Source: Halanaerobium salsuginis
GTDB lineage: Bacteria > Bacillota > Halanaerobiia > Halanaerobiales > Halanaerobiaceae
DNA: 64,000 nt
Assembly (NCBI RefSeq): GCF_900114545.1
Contig: NZ_FOTI01000005.1
Location: forward strand, 1 to 64,000
Reading direction: 5' to 3'
In this document: positions 46,731-56,500 of the stretch, in pieces
Numbering within the stretch: position 1 is the stretch's first letter
How the letters are laid out: every line of letters starts with the position of its first letter
Position numbers and translations under genes: made by a program
Notes under the pieces: generated by a model
The model's input: only the letters and a program-made list of their open reading frames with translations
Told to the model about the DNA's origin: nothing
The model's database searches: none

Positions 46731-47414
46731 ATGGCGATCAAACCTCGTGATATGGCTAAAATGATTGACCATACTAATTTAAATCCTACAGCTACTGTTG
46801 AGGATATTAAGCATTTATGTGAGGAAGCAAATGAACATGAATTTGCTTCTGTTTGTGTAAATCCAATATATGTACCTTTAGCAGCTAAACTTCTCGAAGA
46901 AAGCTCTGTTAAAGTTTGTACTGTGGTTGGCTTCCCTCTGGGAGCAAATACCACAGAGGTCAAAGCTTTTGAAACCAGGAATGCGATTAAAAATGGAGCC
47001 CAGGAAATTGATATGGTGATGAATATAGGGGCTTTTAAATCAAATGCCTATGAAATTTTTAGATCAGATATTAAAGCTGTTGTTGATGCTACTAAAAGTG
47101 CAGGAGTTAGTTCGGATATTATAGTTAAGGTTATTTTAGAAACTTGCTATTTAAATGAAGAAGAAATAGTTAAAGCTTGTGAAATTGCTAAAGAAGCCGG
47201 AGTTGATTTTGTTAAAACATCGACCGGTTTTGGGGATTATGGAGCCCGGGTTGAGGATGTTAGCATTATGCGCAAAACAGTTGGCCGTGATGTTGGAGTG
47301 AAAGCTTCTGGCGGGATTAAAAACTTTGAACAGGCACTTGAAATGTTAGATGCAGGTGCTAATAGATTAGGAGCTAGCTCAGGAGTTGAGATTGTAACTG
47401 CTGATGAAGAATAA
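46731..47414 (+). CDS. deoC: Deoxyribose-phosphate aldolase DeoC
   Basis: Splits 2-deoxyribose 5-phosphate into glyceraldehyde 3-phosphate and acetaldehyde in deoxynucleoside breakdown. 227 residues, TIM barrel. Schiff-base Lys162 in DFVKTSTGF and Lys191 in VKASGGIK are present, with IDHTNLNP at the start. AAGGAGTGG upstream. It is set apart from era by 140 bases with no clear terminator. It fits functionally with cdd and udk in nucleoside salvage. Confidence 0.95.
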   Translation: MAIKPRDMAKMIDHTNLNPTATVEDIKHLCEEANEHEFASVCVNPIYVPLAAKLLEESSVKVCTVVGFPLGANTTEVKAFETRNAIKNGAQEIDMVMNIGAFKSNAYEIFRSDIKAVVDATKSAGVSSDIIVKVILETCYLNEEEIVKACEIAKEAGVDFVKTSTGFGDYGARVEDVSIMRKTVGRDVGVKASGGIKNFEQALEMLDAGANRLGASSGVEIVTADEE

Positions 47415-47431
47415 GCGGGAGATGAATAATT

Positions 47432-48214
47432 TTGGCTGCTTTAGAAACAGAAGCTGTGGTGTTAAAGCAATTTGATTTAGGAGAGTCAGATCGTTTAATT
47501 ACACTATATACAAAGGAAAAAGGGAAAATTAAGGCTGTAGCCAGGGGAGCCCGTAAAGGAAAAAAGTCACGTTCCGGGCTTGTACTTCCGTTTAGTTATC
47601 ATAAATTTACTCTTTACCAGGGAAGATCTCTGGCCAGGATTAATTATGTTGATTCACTGGCTATGCATAAACAACTTAGGGAAGACTTAGACTATATGGC
47701 TTATGCTAGTACAGTTTGCGAATATATTGAACGAGCTGGATTAGAGGAAGAAGCTGATCAGGCTCTTTTTTCGCTTTTAGTTGTGATCCTGGAAAAACTA
47801 AATGATTGCTCTAAAAATGAGCTTCTTTTTTATTTTACAGTATTTAAAGCGAAACTATTGCTTCTTTTAGGTGTTAAACCTGAAATTGAAAACTGTACTA
47901 TTTGTGGTTCTAAAATGAATTTAAAAGGCAGAACTGCCTTTAGTGTAGAACAGGGTGGTTCGATTTGCAAAAAATGTCTGGCCGAAAATGATAATCAATT
48001 ATCACGCTCAGCTTTTTCTTTTTTTGAGTTAAATGAACTGCGTGCACTTTATAAAATAATCTTTGCTGAAATATCATTGTTAAAGCCAGATCAATTTAAT
48101 TTAAATTTATTAGAAAAACTGACTGATTTGACAGAAAAATTTTTGATTTATCACCTTGATTTACAGCCGAAATCCCTGGATTTTCTTTATACACTCAGGA
48201 ATTTAAATAGTTAA
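47432..48214 (+). CDS. recO: DNA repair protein RecO
   Basis: Loads RecA on SSB-coated DNA in recombination repair. 260 residues: N-terminal OB fold (about 1-80, TEAVVLKQFDLGESDRLITLYTKE and KAVARGARKGKKSRSG), helical domain, and a zinc site formed by C-TI-C and C-KK-C (about 153-184). TTG start with GGGAGATG upstream, 17 bases after deoC. Position before glyQS matches Bacillus. Confidence 0.93.
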   Translation: MAALETEAVVLKQFDLGESDRLITLYTKEKGKIKAVARGARKGKKSRSGLVLPFSYHKFTLYQGRSLARINYVDSLAMHKQLREDLDYMAYASTVCEYIERAGLEEEADQALFSLLVVILEKLNDCSKNELLFYFTVFKAKLLLLLGVKPEIENCTICGSKMNLKGRTAFSVEQGGSICKKCLAENDNQLSRSAFSFFELNELRALYKIIFAEISLLKPDQFNLNLLEKLTDLTEKFLIYHLDLQPKSLDFLYTLRNLNS

Positions 48215-48218
48215 TTTT

Positions 48219-48249
48219 AACCTTGTCCTACAGGATAAGGTTTTATTTT
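48219..48249 (+). terminator. Intrinsic terminator after recO
   Basis: AACCTTGTCC (48219-48228) and GGATAAGGTT (48233-48242) form a 10-pair stem with one G-T pair and a TACA loop, followed by TTATTTT. It ends the phoH-recO run before glyQ. Confidence 0.8.
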
Positions 48250-48300
48250 GATAAATATTAGAGTAAAGATATTTAAAAGAGTAGGAAAGGAAGTGGATTT

Positions 48301-49149
48301 ATGGAGTTCCAGGAAATTATATTTACACTGGATAAATTTTGGGGTGACAGAGGTTGTGTAATAGAACAGCCTTATGACACTGAGGTTGGAGCAGGTACAA
48401 TGAGCCCTTCAACTTTTTTAAGATCGCTAGGTGAAAAACCATGGAATACTGCTTATGTACAGCCATGTAGGAGGCCAACAGATGGTCGTTATGGTGATAA
48501 TCCATATCGTCTTCAGCGCTATTTTCAATATCAGGTAATCATGAAACCTTCCCCTGATAATATTCAGGAGGTTTATTTAGATAGCTTACGTGCTCTGGGA
48601 ATAGATGTGGAAAAACATGATGTTCGTTTTGTAGAAGATAATTGGGAATCACCTACTCTGGGAGCCTGGGGGTTGGGCTGGGAAGTCTGGCTTGATGGTA
48701 TGGAAATAACACAGTTTACTTATTTTCAGCAGGTAGGTGGTTTTAAAGCAGATCCAGTTACAGTAGAAATAACTTATGGCTTAGAAAGAATAGCTATGTA
48801 TTTGCAGGAAGTAGAGGATGTTTATGAATTAAATTGGGTGGGAGATGTAAAGTACCGTGATATTTACCATCGCAATGAAGTTGAACAATCAAAATATAAT
48901 TTTGAAGTTGCTAATATTGATCATTTATTTAATCTTTTTGATATTTATGAAGCAGAAGCTGAAACTGCTCTGGCAGCTGAAATTACTCTAGCAGCTTATG
49001 ATTATACACTAAAATGTTCTCATACTTTTAATCTGCTTGATGCTAGAGGAGCAATTAGTGTAACTGAAAGAACAAGATTTATTAAACGGGTAAGAAAACT
49101 GGCTCATGCCTGTGCTGCCAGTTATTTGAATTCTGGAAACCAGGAGTGA
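48301..49149 (+). CDS. glyQ: Glycyl-tRNA synthetase alpha subunit GlyQ
   Basis: Catalytic subunit of the bacterial alpha2-beta2 enzyme. 282 residues, class II: motif region [45 protein letters not shown], and [23 protein letters not shown] upstream. Only about 50 bases separate it from the recO terminator, too short for the T-box leader that controls glyQS in Bacillus; a weak TTGATA at 48248 with TATTTA at 48270 might serve as promoter. Coupled to glyS. Confidence 0.97.
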   Translation: MEFQEIIFTLDKFWGDRGCVIEQPYDTEVGAGTMSPSTFLRSLGEKPWNTAYVQPCRRPTDGRYGDNPYRLQRYFQYQVIMKPSPDNIQEVYLDSLRALGIDVEKHDVRFVEDNWESPTLGAWGLGWEVWLDGMEITQFTYFQQVGGFKADPVTVEITYGLERIAMYLQEVEDVYELNWVGDVKYRDIYHRNEVEQSKYNFEVANIDHLFNLFDIYEAEAETALAAEITLAAYDYTLKCSHTFNLLDARGAISVTERTRFIKRVRKLAHACAASYLNSGNQE

Positions 49150-49154
49150 TAATA

Positions 49155-51218
49155 ATGGCTAAAAATTTGATTTTTGAAATTGGAACTGAAGAAATGCCTG
49201 CTGCTTCAATGGCAGGGTTTAGAGATGATTATTTAGCAACTGCAGTTGAACTTTTTGAAAATAATAATTTAGAATTTAAAAAAATTAAAGTTTATTCTAC
49301 TCCTCGCCGGCTAGTTTTAAATGTTTTAGAGCTAGCAGAAAAACAGGCAGATAATAAAGAAATAGTTCGAGGACCAGCTGTAAATATTGCTTTTGATGAT
49401 GATGGTCAGCCAACTAGAGCAGCTACTGGGTTTGCTGGTGGTCAGGGACTTAAAGTAGCTGATTTAAGCAAAAAAGATGGATATTTATATGCTGAAAAAA
49501 TTGAAAAAGGAGTAGCTACTAATAAAATTTTACCAGAAATATTGCTTAAGTTAGTCAAAAAAACTCCTCTGCCTAAAGCAATGCGCTGGGGCAATGTAGA
49601 AATGGAATTTATTCGGCCTATTAAATGGTTATTAGTTTTATTTGGTAGTGAAAATTTAGCTTTAGAAATTGCTGGAATAAAAAGCAGCAATTACAGTATG
49701 GGCCATCGTTTTTTAAGTGAGGGTAAGGTCAAGATTGACAATGCTGAATCATATTTTGCGGCTCTAAAAGAAGCTTCTATTATTGTGAAGGAAGAAGAAC
49801 GCAGGCAGCTGATAAATGATCAAATTGCGCAGCTGAATTTAAGTGGTCAGCCTTTAATAAGATCAGAGCTTTTAACAGAGGTTGTGGATCTAGTAGAATA
49901 TCCAACAGTATTTAAAGGAGAATTTGCAGAAAAATATTTAGAATTACCAGCAGAAGTATTAATTACAGCTATGGAAAAACATCAGCGTTATTTTCCGGTT
50001 CAGAAAAAAGAAGGAGATTTAACTGCTGAGTTTATTGGAGTTCGTGATGGCGGAAATTATTATCTAGCCAATGTTATTGCTGGTAATGAAATGGTACTGC
50101 GCGGCAGACTTGATGATGCCCAATTTTTCTTTGCTGAAGATCAGAAATATGGATTTTTAAATCGCAGTCAAGATATTAAAGAGATAGTTTTTCAGCAGAA
50201 ATTAGGAAGTGTTTATGACAAGGTACAAAAGCTTAAACTAATAACTGCTAATCTAGCTGATCTATTTAACTTATCTCCTGCAGAAAAACAAGCTGCTGTG
50301 CGCGCAGCTGAATTATCTAAAAATGATCTAGCAACAGAAATGGTAAATGAATTTGCTAATCTGCAGGGAATAATGGGACAGGAGTATGCACTTTTAGCTG
50401 GAGAAAATACTGCTACAGCTCAAGCAATTTTTGAGCACTATCTCCCGAGATTTGCTGATGATAAACTTCCTACCAGCAATAGTGGGATAATTTTAGCTCT
50501 TGCAGAAAAATTATTCAATTTAAGCAGCCATTTTTTATTAGGCAATATCCCTAGTGGCTCTCAAGATCCTTTTGCTCTCAGGAGACAGGCAACTGGATTT
50601 TTAAGAATAGTTTTAGATAATAAATTATCATTTAATCTAGAAAAATTACTTACCAGAACAATGAAGATCATTGATATTGTTGATGCTGATTTAAAAAATA
50701 GTATTATTGAATTAAAGAATTTTATTAAACAAAGATTGGATAATATCTTAACTGAACAAGGAGTTCGTTATGATATAATTAAAGCAGTAATAAATGTTAA
50801 TGATAATAATTTACTTGATCTTAAACAGCGTGCCCAGCAGTTAATGGAGTTTCGATCTGAAGACCCAGAACTTTTTGTTGATTTCATTAGAGCATTAGTT
50901 AGAGTTAAAAATATCAGTGATAAATTGACTGATAAAATTGAAATTAATGCAGGATTATTAGAAGCAAATGAAGAACAAGAGTTATATAAAGCATTTAAAG
51001 ACAATCAACAGGAGATTGAGGCTAAGTTTGCAGCTGGTGAATATCTGGCGGCTTTTTATTTATTGGTTAGCTTAAAAGATCAAATTGACAAGTTCCTGGA
51101 TAATGTAATGGTGATGGTTGAACAGGAAGAAATTAAACAAAACAGATTGGCTTTATTAGCTGGTATTGCTAATTTAACAGATCCAATTCTTGATCTCGAA
51201 GAAATAGCTCTTGACTAA
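49155..51218 (+). CDS. glyS: Glycyl-tRNA synthetase beta subunit GlyS
   Basis: tRNA-binding partner of GlyQ. 687 residues with the family's N-terminal IGTEEMPA, STPRRLVLNV, LPKAMRWG, HRFL, MEKHQRYFPV, VIAGNEMVLRGRLDDAQFFF, and PFALRRQATGFLRIV, ending in the anticodon-binding DALR-like region (about 580-687). ATG at 49155 is 8 bases from AGGAG; the GTG at 49146 overlaps glyQ's stop and the ribosome site. Confidence 0.97.
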   Translation: MAKNLIFEIGTEEMPAASMAGFRDDYLATAVELFENNNLEFKKIKVYSTPRRLVLNVLELAEKQADNKEIVRGPAVNIAFDDDGQPTRAATGFAGGQGLKVADLSKKDGYLYAEKIEKGVATNKILPEILLKLVKKTPLPKAMRWGNVEMEFIRPIKWLLVLFGSENLALEIAGIKSSNYSMGHRFLSEGKVKIDNAESYFAALKEASIIVKEEERRQLINDQIAQLNLSGQPLIRSELLTEVVDLVEYPTVFKGEFAEKYLELPAEVLITAMEKHQRYFPVQKKEGDLTAEFIGVRDGGNYYLANVIAGNEMVLRGRLDDAQFFFAEDQKYGFLNRSQDIKEIVFQQKLGSVYDKVQKLKLITANLADLFNLSPAEKQAAVRAAELSKNDLATEMVNEFANLQGIMGQEYALLAGENTATAQAIFEHYLPRFADDKLPTSNSGIILALAEKLFNLSSHFLLGNIPSGSQDPFALRRQATGFLRIVLDNKLSFNLEKLLTRTMKIIDIVDADLKNSIIELKNFIKQRLDNILTEQGVRYDIIKAVINVNDNNLLDLKQRAQQLMEFRSEDPELFVDFIRALVRVKNISDKLTDKIEINAGLLEANEEQELYKAFKDNQQEIEAKFAAGEYLAAFYLLVSLKDQIDKFLDNVMVMVEQEEIKQNRLALLAGIANLTDPILDLEEIALD

Positions 51219-51242
51219 TAACTAAAATCGAGGTGGATAAAG

Positions 51243-52049
51243 ATGGGTAATCAGCAAACTATTATTTATGTTATTTCTGATTCAACAGGTGATACTGCCA
51301 AAAAATTGATGGAATCAGCAGCTGGTCAGTTCAAACAGCAAGATTTTACCATTAATCGTTTTCCTCATATTCAGTCACGAAAAAAATTAACAGATATAAT
51401 TAAACAGGCGAAGTCAGATAATGCGGTTATTGCTTTTACCTTTGTTAAAAAAGCAATGCGGACTTTAACTAGAGAATTAGCAGCAGAAAATGAACTTGAG
51501 TATCTTGATTTGATGAGCAAACCACTTACAATTATAGCTAACCGCCTTAAGCAAGAACCGTCAGAAGAAATTGCTTTAAAATACAAATTGGATCAAGCTT
51601 ATTTCAAAAGAATTGAAGCGATGGAATTTACTCTTAAATTTGATGATTTGAATGAAAAAAGAGGGATTGAAGAAGCTGACATAGTTCTGGTTGGTATTTC
51701 AAGAACTTCAAAAACTCCATTATCTATTTATTTATCTTATCTGGGCTATAAAACTGCCAATGTTCCCCTAGTCCCCGAGGTAGAAGTTCATCCCGCTGTA
51801 ATGGCTAATCAGGATAATAAAGTCATTGGTTTAACTATTGACCCCTTATTATTAAATGATATTAGAATTGAACGATTAAAAAAAATGGGATTAGGTGATG
51901 ATGCAACTTATGCTGCTGACAGCAGAATCAAGCAGGAACTTAATTATGCTGATTCTTTAATGGCAGAGATGGGTTGTCCGATTATTGATGTAACTGATAA
52001 AACAATTGAAGAAACAGCTGTTGAAGTACTGGCCTATTTTAATAAATAG
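51243..52049 (+). CDS. ppsR: PPDK/PEP synthase regulatory kinase-phosphorylase
   Basis: A 268-residue DUF299 (YqfL-type) protein that switches pyruvate phosphate dikinase or PEP synthase off and on by ADP-dependent phosphorylation and phosphate-driven dephosphorylation. Seen: IYVISDSTGDTAKKL at the N-terminus, MEFTLKFDD, the P-loop-like G151-ISRTSKTP159 and PLVPEVEVHP. GAGGTGG before the ATG. Its target enzyme is not in the window. Order glyS-yqfL matches Bacillus. Confidence 0.93.
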   Translation: MGNQQTIIYVISDSTGDTAKKLMESAAGQFKQQDFTINRFPHIQSRKKLTDIIKQAKSDNAVIAFTFVKKAMRTLTRELAAENELEYLDLMSKPLTIIANRLKQEPSEEIALKYKLDQAYFKRIEAMEFTLKFDDLNEKRGIEEADIVLVGISRTSKTPLSIYLSYLGYKTANVPLVPEVEVHPAVMANQDNKVIGLTIDPLLLNDIRIERLKKMGLGDDATYAADSRIKQELNYADSLMAEMGCPIIDVTDKTIEETAVEVLAYFNK

Positions 52050-52060
52050 GAGTTGATAAT

Positions 52061-53074
52061 ATGTTTTCTTGTCAGGATCAAATGGAGTGGGAGAAAGAAA
52101 AGTTATCCAGTCGAGCCTGCTTAAGCTCTGCTAGTAAAGGAAGAGCTAAAACTGAATCTGATTGTGATATTCGAACTATTTTTCAACATGATCGAGATCG
52201 AATAATTCATTCAAAAGCTTTTCGACGCTTAAAACATAAAACTCAAGTATTTATTGCACCAGAAGGTGATCATTATCGCACTCGCTTAACTCATACTCTC
52301 GAAGTAGCACAAATAGCTAGAACAGTGGCTAGGGCACTTCAGTTAAATGAAGATTTAGTAGAAGCAATTGCATTAGGCCATGATTTAGGCCATACACCTT
52401 TTGGTCATGCCGGGGAAGCTGCTTTAACTGAAATTACTGGTCAGGAATTTCATCATAATCAGCAGAGTTTGCGTGTTGTAGATCTACTTGAGAAAAGGAG
52501 TGCTGGGCAAAGAGGGCTTAATTTAAGTCAAGAAGTAAGAGATGGTATCTTAAACCATACTGGACCTAATAAACCAGCAACCTTAGAGGGGCAGATAGTA
52601 CGGCTAGCAGATCGAGTAGCTTATATTAATCATGATATAGATGATGCTTTACGAGCAGGTTTAATTACTAATTCTGATCTGCCAGAAGAAGCTATTCAAG
52701 TATTGGGAGAAACTCATTCAACTAGAATTGATATTATGGTTAGAGATTTAATTAACAGCAGTTATCAGACAGCTGAAATTAGGCGCTCAGATAAAATAAA
52801 AGCAGCTACTGCTCAGCTGAGAAAATTTTTATTTGATAATGTATATATTGGCTCAGCAGGTAAGAGTGAAGAAAGTAAAGCCAAAAGGTTGCTTAAATTA
52901 TTATACGAGTTATTTCTGAATAATATCGAATTAATTCCGGATGAGTATCTTGAGTTTGAAAAAAATTACCAGCAGGCAGTAATTGATTATATAGCAGGCA
53001 TGACTGATCGTTATGCAATTAATTTAGGGCGGGAATATTTTCTGCCGACGCCATGGTTCGACAAAAAAATATAA
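52061..53074 (+). CDS. dgt: dGTPase-like deoxynucleotide triphosphohydrolase
   Basis: A 337-residue HD-domain enzyme of the dNTP triphosphohydrolase family, which removes triphosphate from dNTPs. Seen: HDRDRIIHSKAFRRLKHKTQVF, YRTRLTHTLEVAQIARTVARAL, GHDLGHTPFGHAGE, HNQQSLRVVDLLE, and LADRVAYINHDIDDAL, which supply the HD metal ligands. AGGAGTTG before the ATG, 11 bases after ppsR. Often found just before dnaG in clostridia. Confidence 0.93.
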   Translation: MFSCQDQMEWEKEKLSSRACLSSASKGRAKTESDCDIRTIFQHDRDRIIHSKAFRRLKHKTQVFIAPEGDHYRTRLTHTLEVAQIARTVARALQLNEDLVEAIALGHDLGHTPFGHAGEAALTEITGQEFHHNQQSLRVVDLLEKRSAGQRGLNLSQEVRDGILNHTGPNKPATLEGQIVRLADRVAYINHDIDDALRAGLITNSDLPEEAIQVLGETHSTRIDIMVRDLINSSYQTAEIRRSDKIKAATAQLRKFLFDNVYIGSAGKSEESKAKRLLKLLYELFLNNIELIPDEYLEFEKNYQQAVIDYIAGMTDRYAINLGREYFLPTPWFDKKI

Positions 53075-53126
53075 CTTTTTTGCAGGAATTAGTAATTAGT
53101 TAGTGAATATTATTAAATACTTGCAG

Positions 53127-53155
53127 TTGTAAATTTAAAATTTTAGTGTTATAGT
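53127..53155 (+). promoter_or_regulatory. Candidate promoter of the dnaG-rpoD operon
   Basis: TTGTAA (53127-53132), 17 bases, TATAGT (53150-53155). It lies in a 208-base gap after dgt that holds no gene or terminator that I can see. Confidence 0.4.
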
Positions 53156-53282
53156 TTTTGATCCTGGTTTGGAAACTTAAATTTTAATTAGCAAAAATTA
53201 TCATTTATTAAGGCAGGACTAAAGAATTTTTTCAAGAAATATGAGACAATGGACCCACAAAATTAAGGTCAAGGTGGATAAA

Positions 53283-55076
53283 ATGGCCAGATATACAGAT
53301 ACTTTTATTGAAGAATTAAAAAATAATGTAGACCTTGTTGATTTAGTAGGAGATTATCTAGAACTAAAAAAATCTGGTAATCGTTATAAAGGTCTTTGCC
53401 CTTTTCATAACGAAAAGACGCCATCATTTTTTGTTAACCCAGATAATAATTTTTATCACTGTTTTGGCTGTGGAGCTGGTGGTGATTCAATAAATTTTGT
53501 CATGGAAATAGAAAACTTAACTTTTGTTGAGTCAGTAAAATTATTATCAGAAAGAGTGGGTTTGCAATTACCTAATTTAAGTAATGAGCAACGTCACGTC
53601 TATCAGGAAAGAGAACAGATTTTTAGTTTAAACAAGCTTGCAGCCCAACTATATAATTACTTTTTAACAGAAAAAGAAATGGGCAAAAAAGCACTAGACT
53701 ATCTTAAAGCAAGGGGTTTTGATTTAAAGGATATAGAAAAATTCAAGCTTGGATATGCACCTGATGAATGGCAGATTTTACTTGCATTTTTGCATAAAAG
53801 AGGTTTTAGTCTTGATTTAATAGAAAAGGCAGGTCTAGTTAATCAGGGAAAAAACAACTCGTATTATGATAAGTTTAGAAATAGAGTTATTTTTCCTATC
53901 TTTAATAACCGGGGAGAAGTTATTGCTTTTGGAGGTCGTCGTTTAGCAAAAGATGATTTTGGTCCTAAATATCTTAATTCCCCTGAGACGACTATTTTTA
54001 GTAAAAAGAAAAATCTTTATGGAATGCATTTAGCTAAAGAAAGTATTCGTAAAGAAAATACTTGTATTATTATGGAAGGTTATACAGATGTGATTCAGGC
54101 TCATAAGAATGGTTTTACAAACGCAATTGCTTCCTTAGGAACTGCTTTTACTGAAGAACAGGCTAAACTAATTAAGCGTTATGCCGAAAATGCTTATATA
54201 GCTTATGATGCTGATACAGCAGGTAATAAGGCTACTTTGCGTGGGCTTGATATTTTGAGTGCAGCTGGGGTTAATGTTAAAGTTGTTAATTTAAGTGAAG
54301 GTAGTGACCCTGATCAGCTTTTAAAAGAAAAAGGGAGAAATGCTTTCGAAAATTATTTAGCTCAAGCTTCGAGTCTGGTTGACTTTAAGATTGAAATGAT
54401 AATTAAAGATAAGGATCTTGCTGATCCTGGAATCAGGTTGAGTGTTTTAAGAGAAATAATAAATTTGATTGCTGAGATTGATAATGAATTAAAAAGGGAA
54501 ATTTATCTTGAACGGGCAGCTGCCAGAACTGATTTCAAACCAGATGTATTAGCAGCAGAGATAAAAAAAGAATTAAAAAATAAAAGCAGGAATTTAAAAA
54601 CTAACAGAGAAAAAAAGAATAGCCGCCAGAAAAATAAAGTTGATTTAAGTAGGCAAATTTCTCAATACCAGAGAATAGAGGAAGAAATATTAGCATACTA
54701 TATTAATAGAGTTGATTTGCGAGAAAAACTAGCTAATCGCCTTTCTCCAGCTGATTTTAGTGGCCGAGCAGCTCAACTGGCCAAATATTTATTTAAAGGT
54801 CAGATAATTAGCGGATCTATTTCACAAGATAAAGTAAAGAGCAAACTTAATCAGGAATTGTTATCTTACTGGTCGGAAATTTTAGTAAAACAAGAAAGTT
54901 CTTTAAGTGATAGGAGGATTTTAGAGTTAGCTGATTATTTAGGAGCTCAAAAAATAACAGCTACTAAAAATAAAATGTGTAATATTTTAGCTAGTGGAAA
55001 CTTTAATTTAGATAAATTGAATAGGTTGTTAATGACTTTTTATAAATTGAACTATAATACTGAAAGGAGGGACTAA
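53283..55076 (+). CDS. dnaG: DNA primase DnaG
   Basis: Makes RNA primers at the replication fork. 597 residues. N-terminal zinc finger C39-PF-H42...C60-FG-C63; catalytic core with [23 protein letters not shown] and the [24 protein letters not shown]-terminal helicase-binding region after a basic linker (about 440-465, rich in Lys, Arg and Asn). The frame is open from 53241, but AAGGTGG at 53271 supports the ATG at 53283, which gives the [12 protein letters not shown] opening normal for the family. One base before rpoD's region: classic macromolecular-synthesis pair. Confidence 0.96.
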   Translation: MARYTDTFIEELKNNVDLVDLVGDYLELKKSGNRYKGLCPFHNEKTPSFFVNPDNNFYHCFGCGAGGDSINFVMEIENLTFVESVKLLSERVGLQLPNLSNEQRHVYQEREQIFSLNKLAAQLYNYFLTEKEMGKKALDYLKARGFDLKDIEKFKLGYAPDEWQILLAFLHKRGFSLDLIEKAGLVNQGKNNSYYDKFRNRVIFPIFNNRGEVIAFGGRRLAKDDFGPKYLNSPETTIFSKKKNLYGMHLAKESIRKENTCIIMEGYTDVIQAHKNGFTNAIASLGTAFTEEQAKLIKRYAENAYIAYDADTAGNKATLRGLDILSAAGVNVKVVNLSEGSDPDQLLKEKGRNAFENYLAQASSLVDFKIEMIIKDKDLADPGIRLSVLREIINLIAEIDNELKREIYLERAAARTDFKPDVLAAEIKKELKNKSRNLKTNREKKNSRQKNKVDLSRQISQYQRIEEEILAYYINRVDLREKLANRLSPADFSGRAAQLAKYLFKGQIISGSISQDKVKSKLNQELLSYWSEILVKQESSLSDRRILELADYLGAQKITATKNKMCNILASGNFNLDKLNRLLMTFYKLNYNTERRD

Positions 55077-55077
55077 A

Positions 55078-56172
55078 ATGGCTGATAAAAATATAAGTCC
55101 TGCTAAGATAGATGAAGTTAAGGCTCTGGTAAGCCGGGGTAAAGAAGAAGGCGAATTAACTTATGAAGATATTATGGATGCTCTAGAAGATATTGATCTT
55201 GATTCAGAAGATATTGAAAAGATCTATGATATTTTCAATGAGATGAATATTGATATTGTTAATGATAAACTTGAAGAAGATGATGATAATGATGATGATG
55301 ATGACGATGATAGCGGCCTTGACTTAAGTGTGCCTAAAGGTGTAGGAATTGATGATCCTGTTAGAATGTATTTAAAAGAGATTGGTAAAGTTGACTTACT
55401 AACTGCCGAAGAAGAAGTTGAGCTTGCTAAAAGAATGGAACAGGGTGATGAATGGGCTAAACAGCAGCTTGTTGAAGCTAATTTACGTTTGGTAGTAAGT
55501 ATTGCTAAAAAATATGTCGGCCGGGGAATGCTTTTCCTGGATTTAATTCAAGAAGGCAATATGGGATTAATGAAGGCAGTAGAAAAATTTGATTATACTA
55601 AAGGGTATAAGTTTAGTACTTATGCCACCTGGTGGATAAGACAAGCAATAACTCGTTCGATTGCTGATCAAGCTCGAACAATTAGAGTGCCTGTTCATAT
55701 GGTAGAAACTATTAATAAACTTATTCGTGTTTCCCGTCAGCTTTTACAGGAAAAGGGACGTGAACCAAAGGCTGAAGAAATAGGGGAAGAAATGGATATT
55801 TCGGCTGAAAAAGTAAGAGAAATAATGAAAATTGCTCAAGAACCTGTATCTTTAGAGACACCTATTGGCGAGGAAGAAGACAGTCATCTTGGTGATTTTA
55901 TAGAAGACGAGGATTCGCCAGCCCCTGCATCAGCAGCTTCTTATATTCTATTAAAAGAACAGCTGGATGGTGTACTTGATACTTTGACTGAACGAGAAAA
56001 AAGAGTTCTTGAGTTAAGGTTTGGCATTGAAGATGGCCGCCCTCGAACTCTAGAAGAAGTCGGTAAAGAGTTTGGAGTTACCAGGGAGAGAATAAGGCAG
56101 ATAGAAGCTAAAGCACTTCGCAAATTGAGACATCCGAGTCGAAGTAAAAAATTAAAGGATTATCTAGAATAA
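55078..56172 (+). CDS. rpoD: Primary sigma factor RpoD (SigA)
   Basis: Housekeeping sigma-70. 364 residues. Short region 1.1, an Asp-rich run (about 62-77), region 1.2 [14 protein letters not shown], region 2 with [29 protein letters not shown] for -10 recognition, region 3, and region 4 with [29 protein letters not shown] for -35 recognition. The many TTGACA/TATAAT promoters in this window fit such a factor. AAAGGAGGG precedes the ATG. Confidence 0.98.
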   Translation: MADKNISPAKIDEVKALVSRGKEEGELTYEDIMDALEDIDLDSEDIEKIYDIFNEMNIDIVNDKLEEDDDNDDDDDDDSGLDLSVPKGVGIDDPVRMYLKEIGKVDLLTAEEEVELAKRMEQGDEWAKQQLVEANLRLVVSIAKKYVGRGMLFLDLIQEGNMGLMKAVEKFDYTKGYKFSTYATWWIRQAITRSIADQARTIRVPVHMVETINKLIRVSRQLLQEKGREPKAEEIGEEMDISAEKVREIMKIAQEPVSLETPIGEEEDSHLGDFIEDEDSPAPASAASYILLKEQLDGVLDTLTEREKRVLELRFGIEDGRPRTLEEVGKEFGVTRERIRQIEAKALRKLRHPSRSKKLKDYLE

Positions 56173-56257
56173 ACAAGTAAAACTGAGTAATTAATAGTAA
56201 GTTCAAGATCTTATAAATATATTAATAATATAAGCTAAAATAAATTCAAAAAAACTC

Positions 56258-56286
56258 TTGACCTGAAGCTATTTCTGTCATATAAT
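56258..56286 (+). promoter_or_regulatory. Promoter of the tRNA gene
   Basis: TTGACC (56258-56263), 17-base spacer, perfect TATAAT (56281-56286), about 30 bases before the tRNA 5' end. Confidence 0.8.
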
Positions 56287-56320
56287 TATTCTTGTCGTCA
56301 CAAATATTAGATTTAGTGAA

Positions 56321-56397
56321 GGGCCCATAGCTCAGTTGGTCAGAGCCACCGGCTCATAACCGGTCGGTCCCAGGTTCGAATCCTGGTGGGCCCACCA
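56321..56397 (+). tRNA. tRNA with CAU anticodon (Met or lysidine-type Ile2)
   Basis: A complete cloverleaf of 77 bases including encoded CCA. Acceptor GGGCCCA (56321-56327) pairs with TGGGCCC (56387-56393). D arm GCTCAGTTGGTCAGAGC. Anticodon stem ACCGG/CCGGT with loop CTCATAA and anticodon CAT at 56355-56357. T arm CCAGG-TTCGAAT-CCTGG. It is not an initiator, since the first pair G-C is matched. The CAU anticodon allows elongator Met or tRNA-Ile2 (AUA-reading after lysidine modification). The ACCGGCTCATAACCGGT arm resembles Bacillota Ile2 tRNAs, but this is not decisive. Confidence 0.97.
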
Positions 56398-56405
56398 GCA
56401 ATTAC

Positions 56406-56437
56406 ACCCTGTTCAGGTCTTGGACAGGGTTTTTTTA
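56406..56437 (+). terminator. Terminator after the tRNA
   Basis: ACCCTGTTC (56406-56414) and GGACAGGGT (56422-56430) form a 9-pair stem with one wobble, followed by seven T. Confidence 0.9.
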
Positions 56438-56500
56438 TTTATGTTAAAATTTTTAGTATAAATTAGTTATTATTTAAGCTGTCAGTTAGGAGGAGTAAAG

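Noticed and set aside
48243-48300. Possible glycine T-box before glyQ, as in Bacillus
   Set aside because: Only about 58 bases separate the recO terminator from glyQ, and there is no T-box sequence or specifier stem.
55279-55311. Tandem repeat or CRISPR-like array
   Set aside because: It is a short trinucleotide run inside rpoD coding for Asp; no repeat-spacer pattern exists anywhere in the window.
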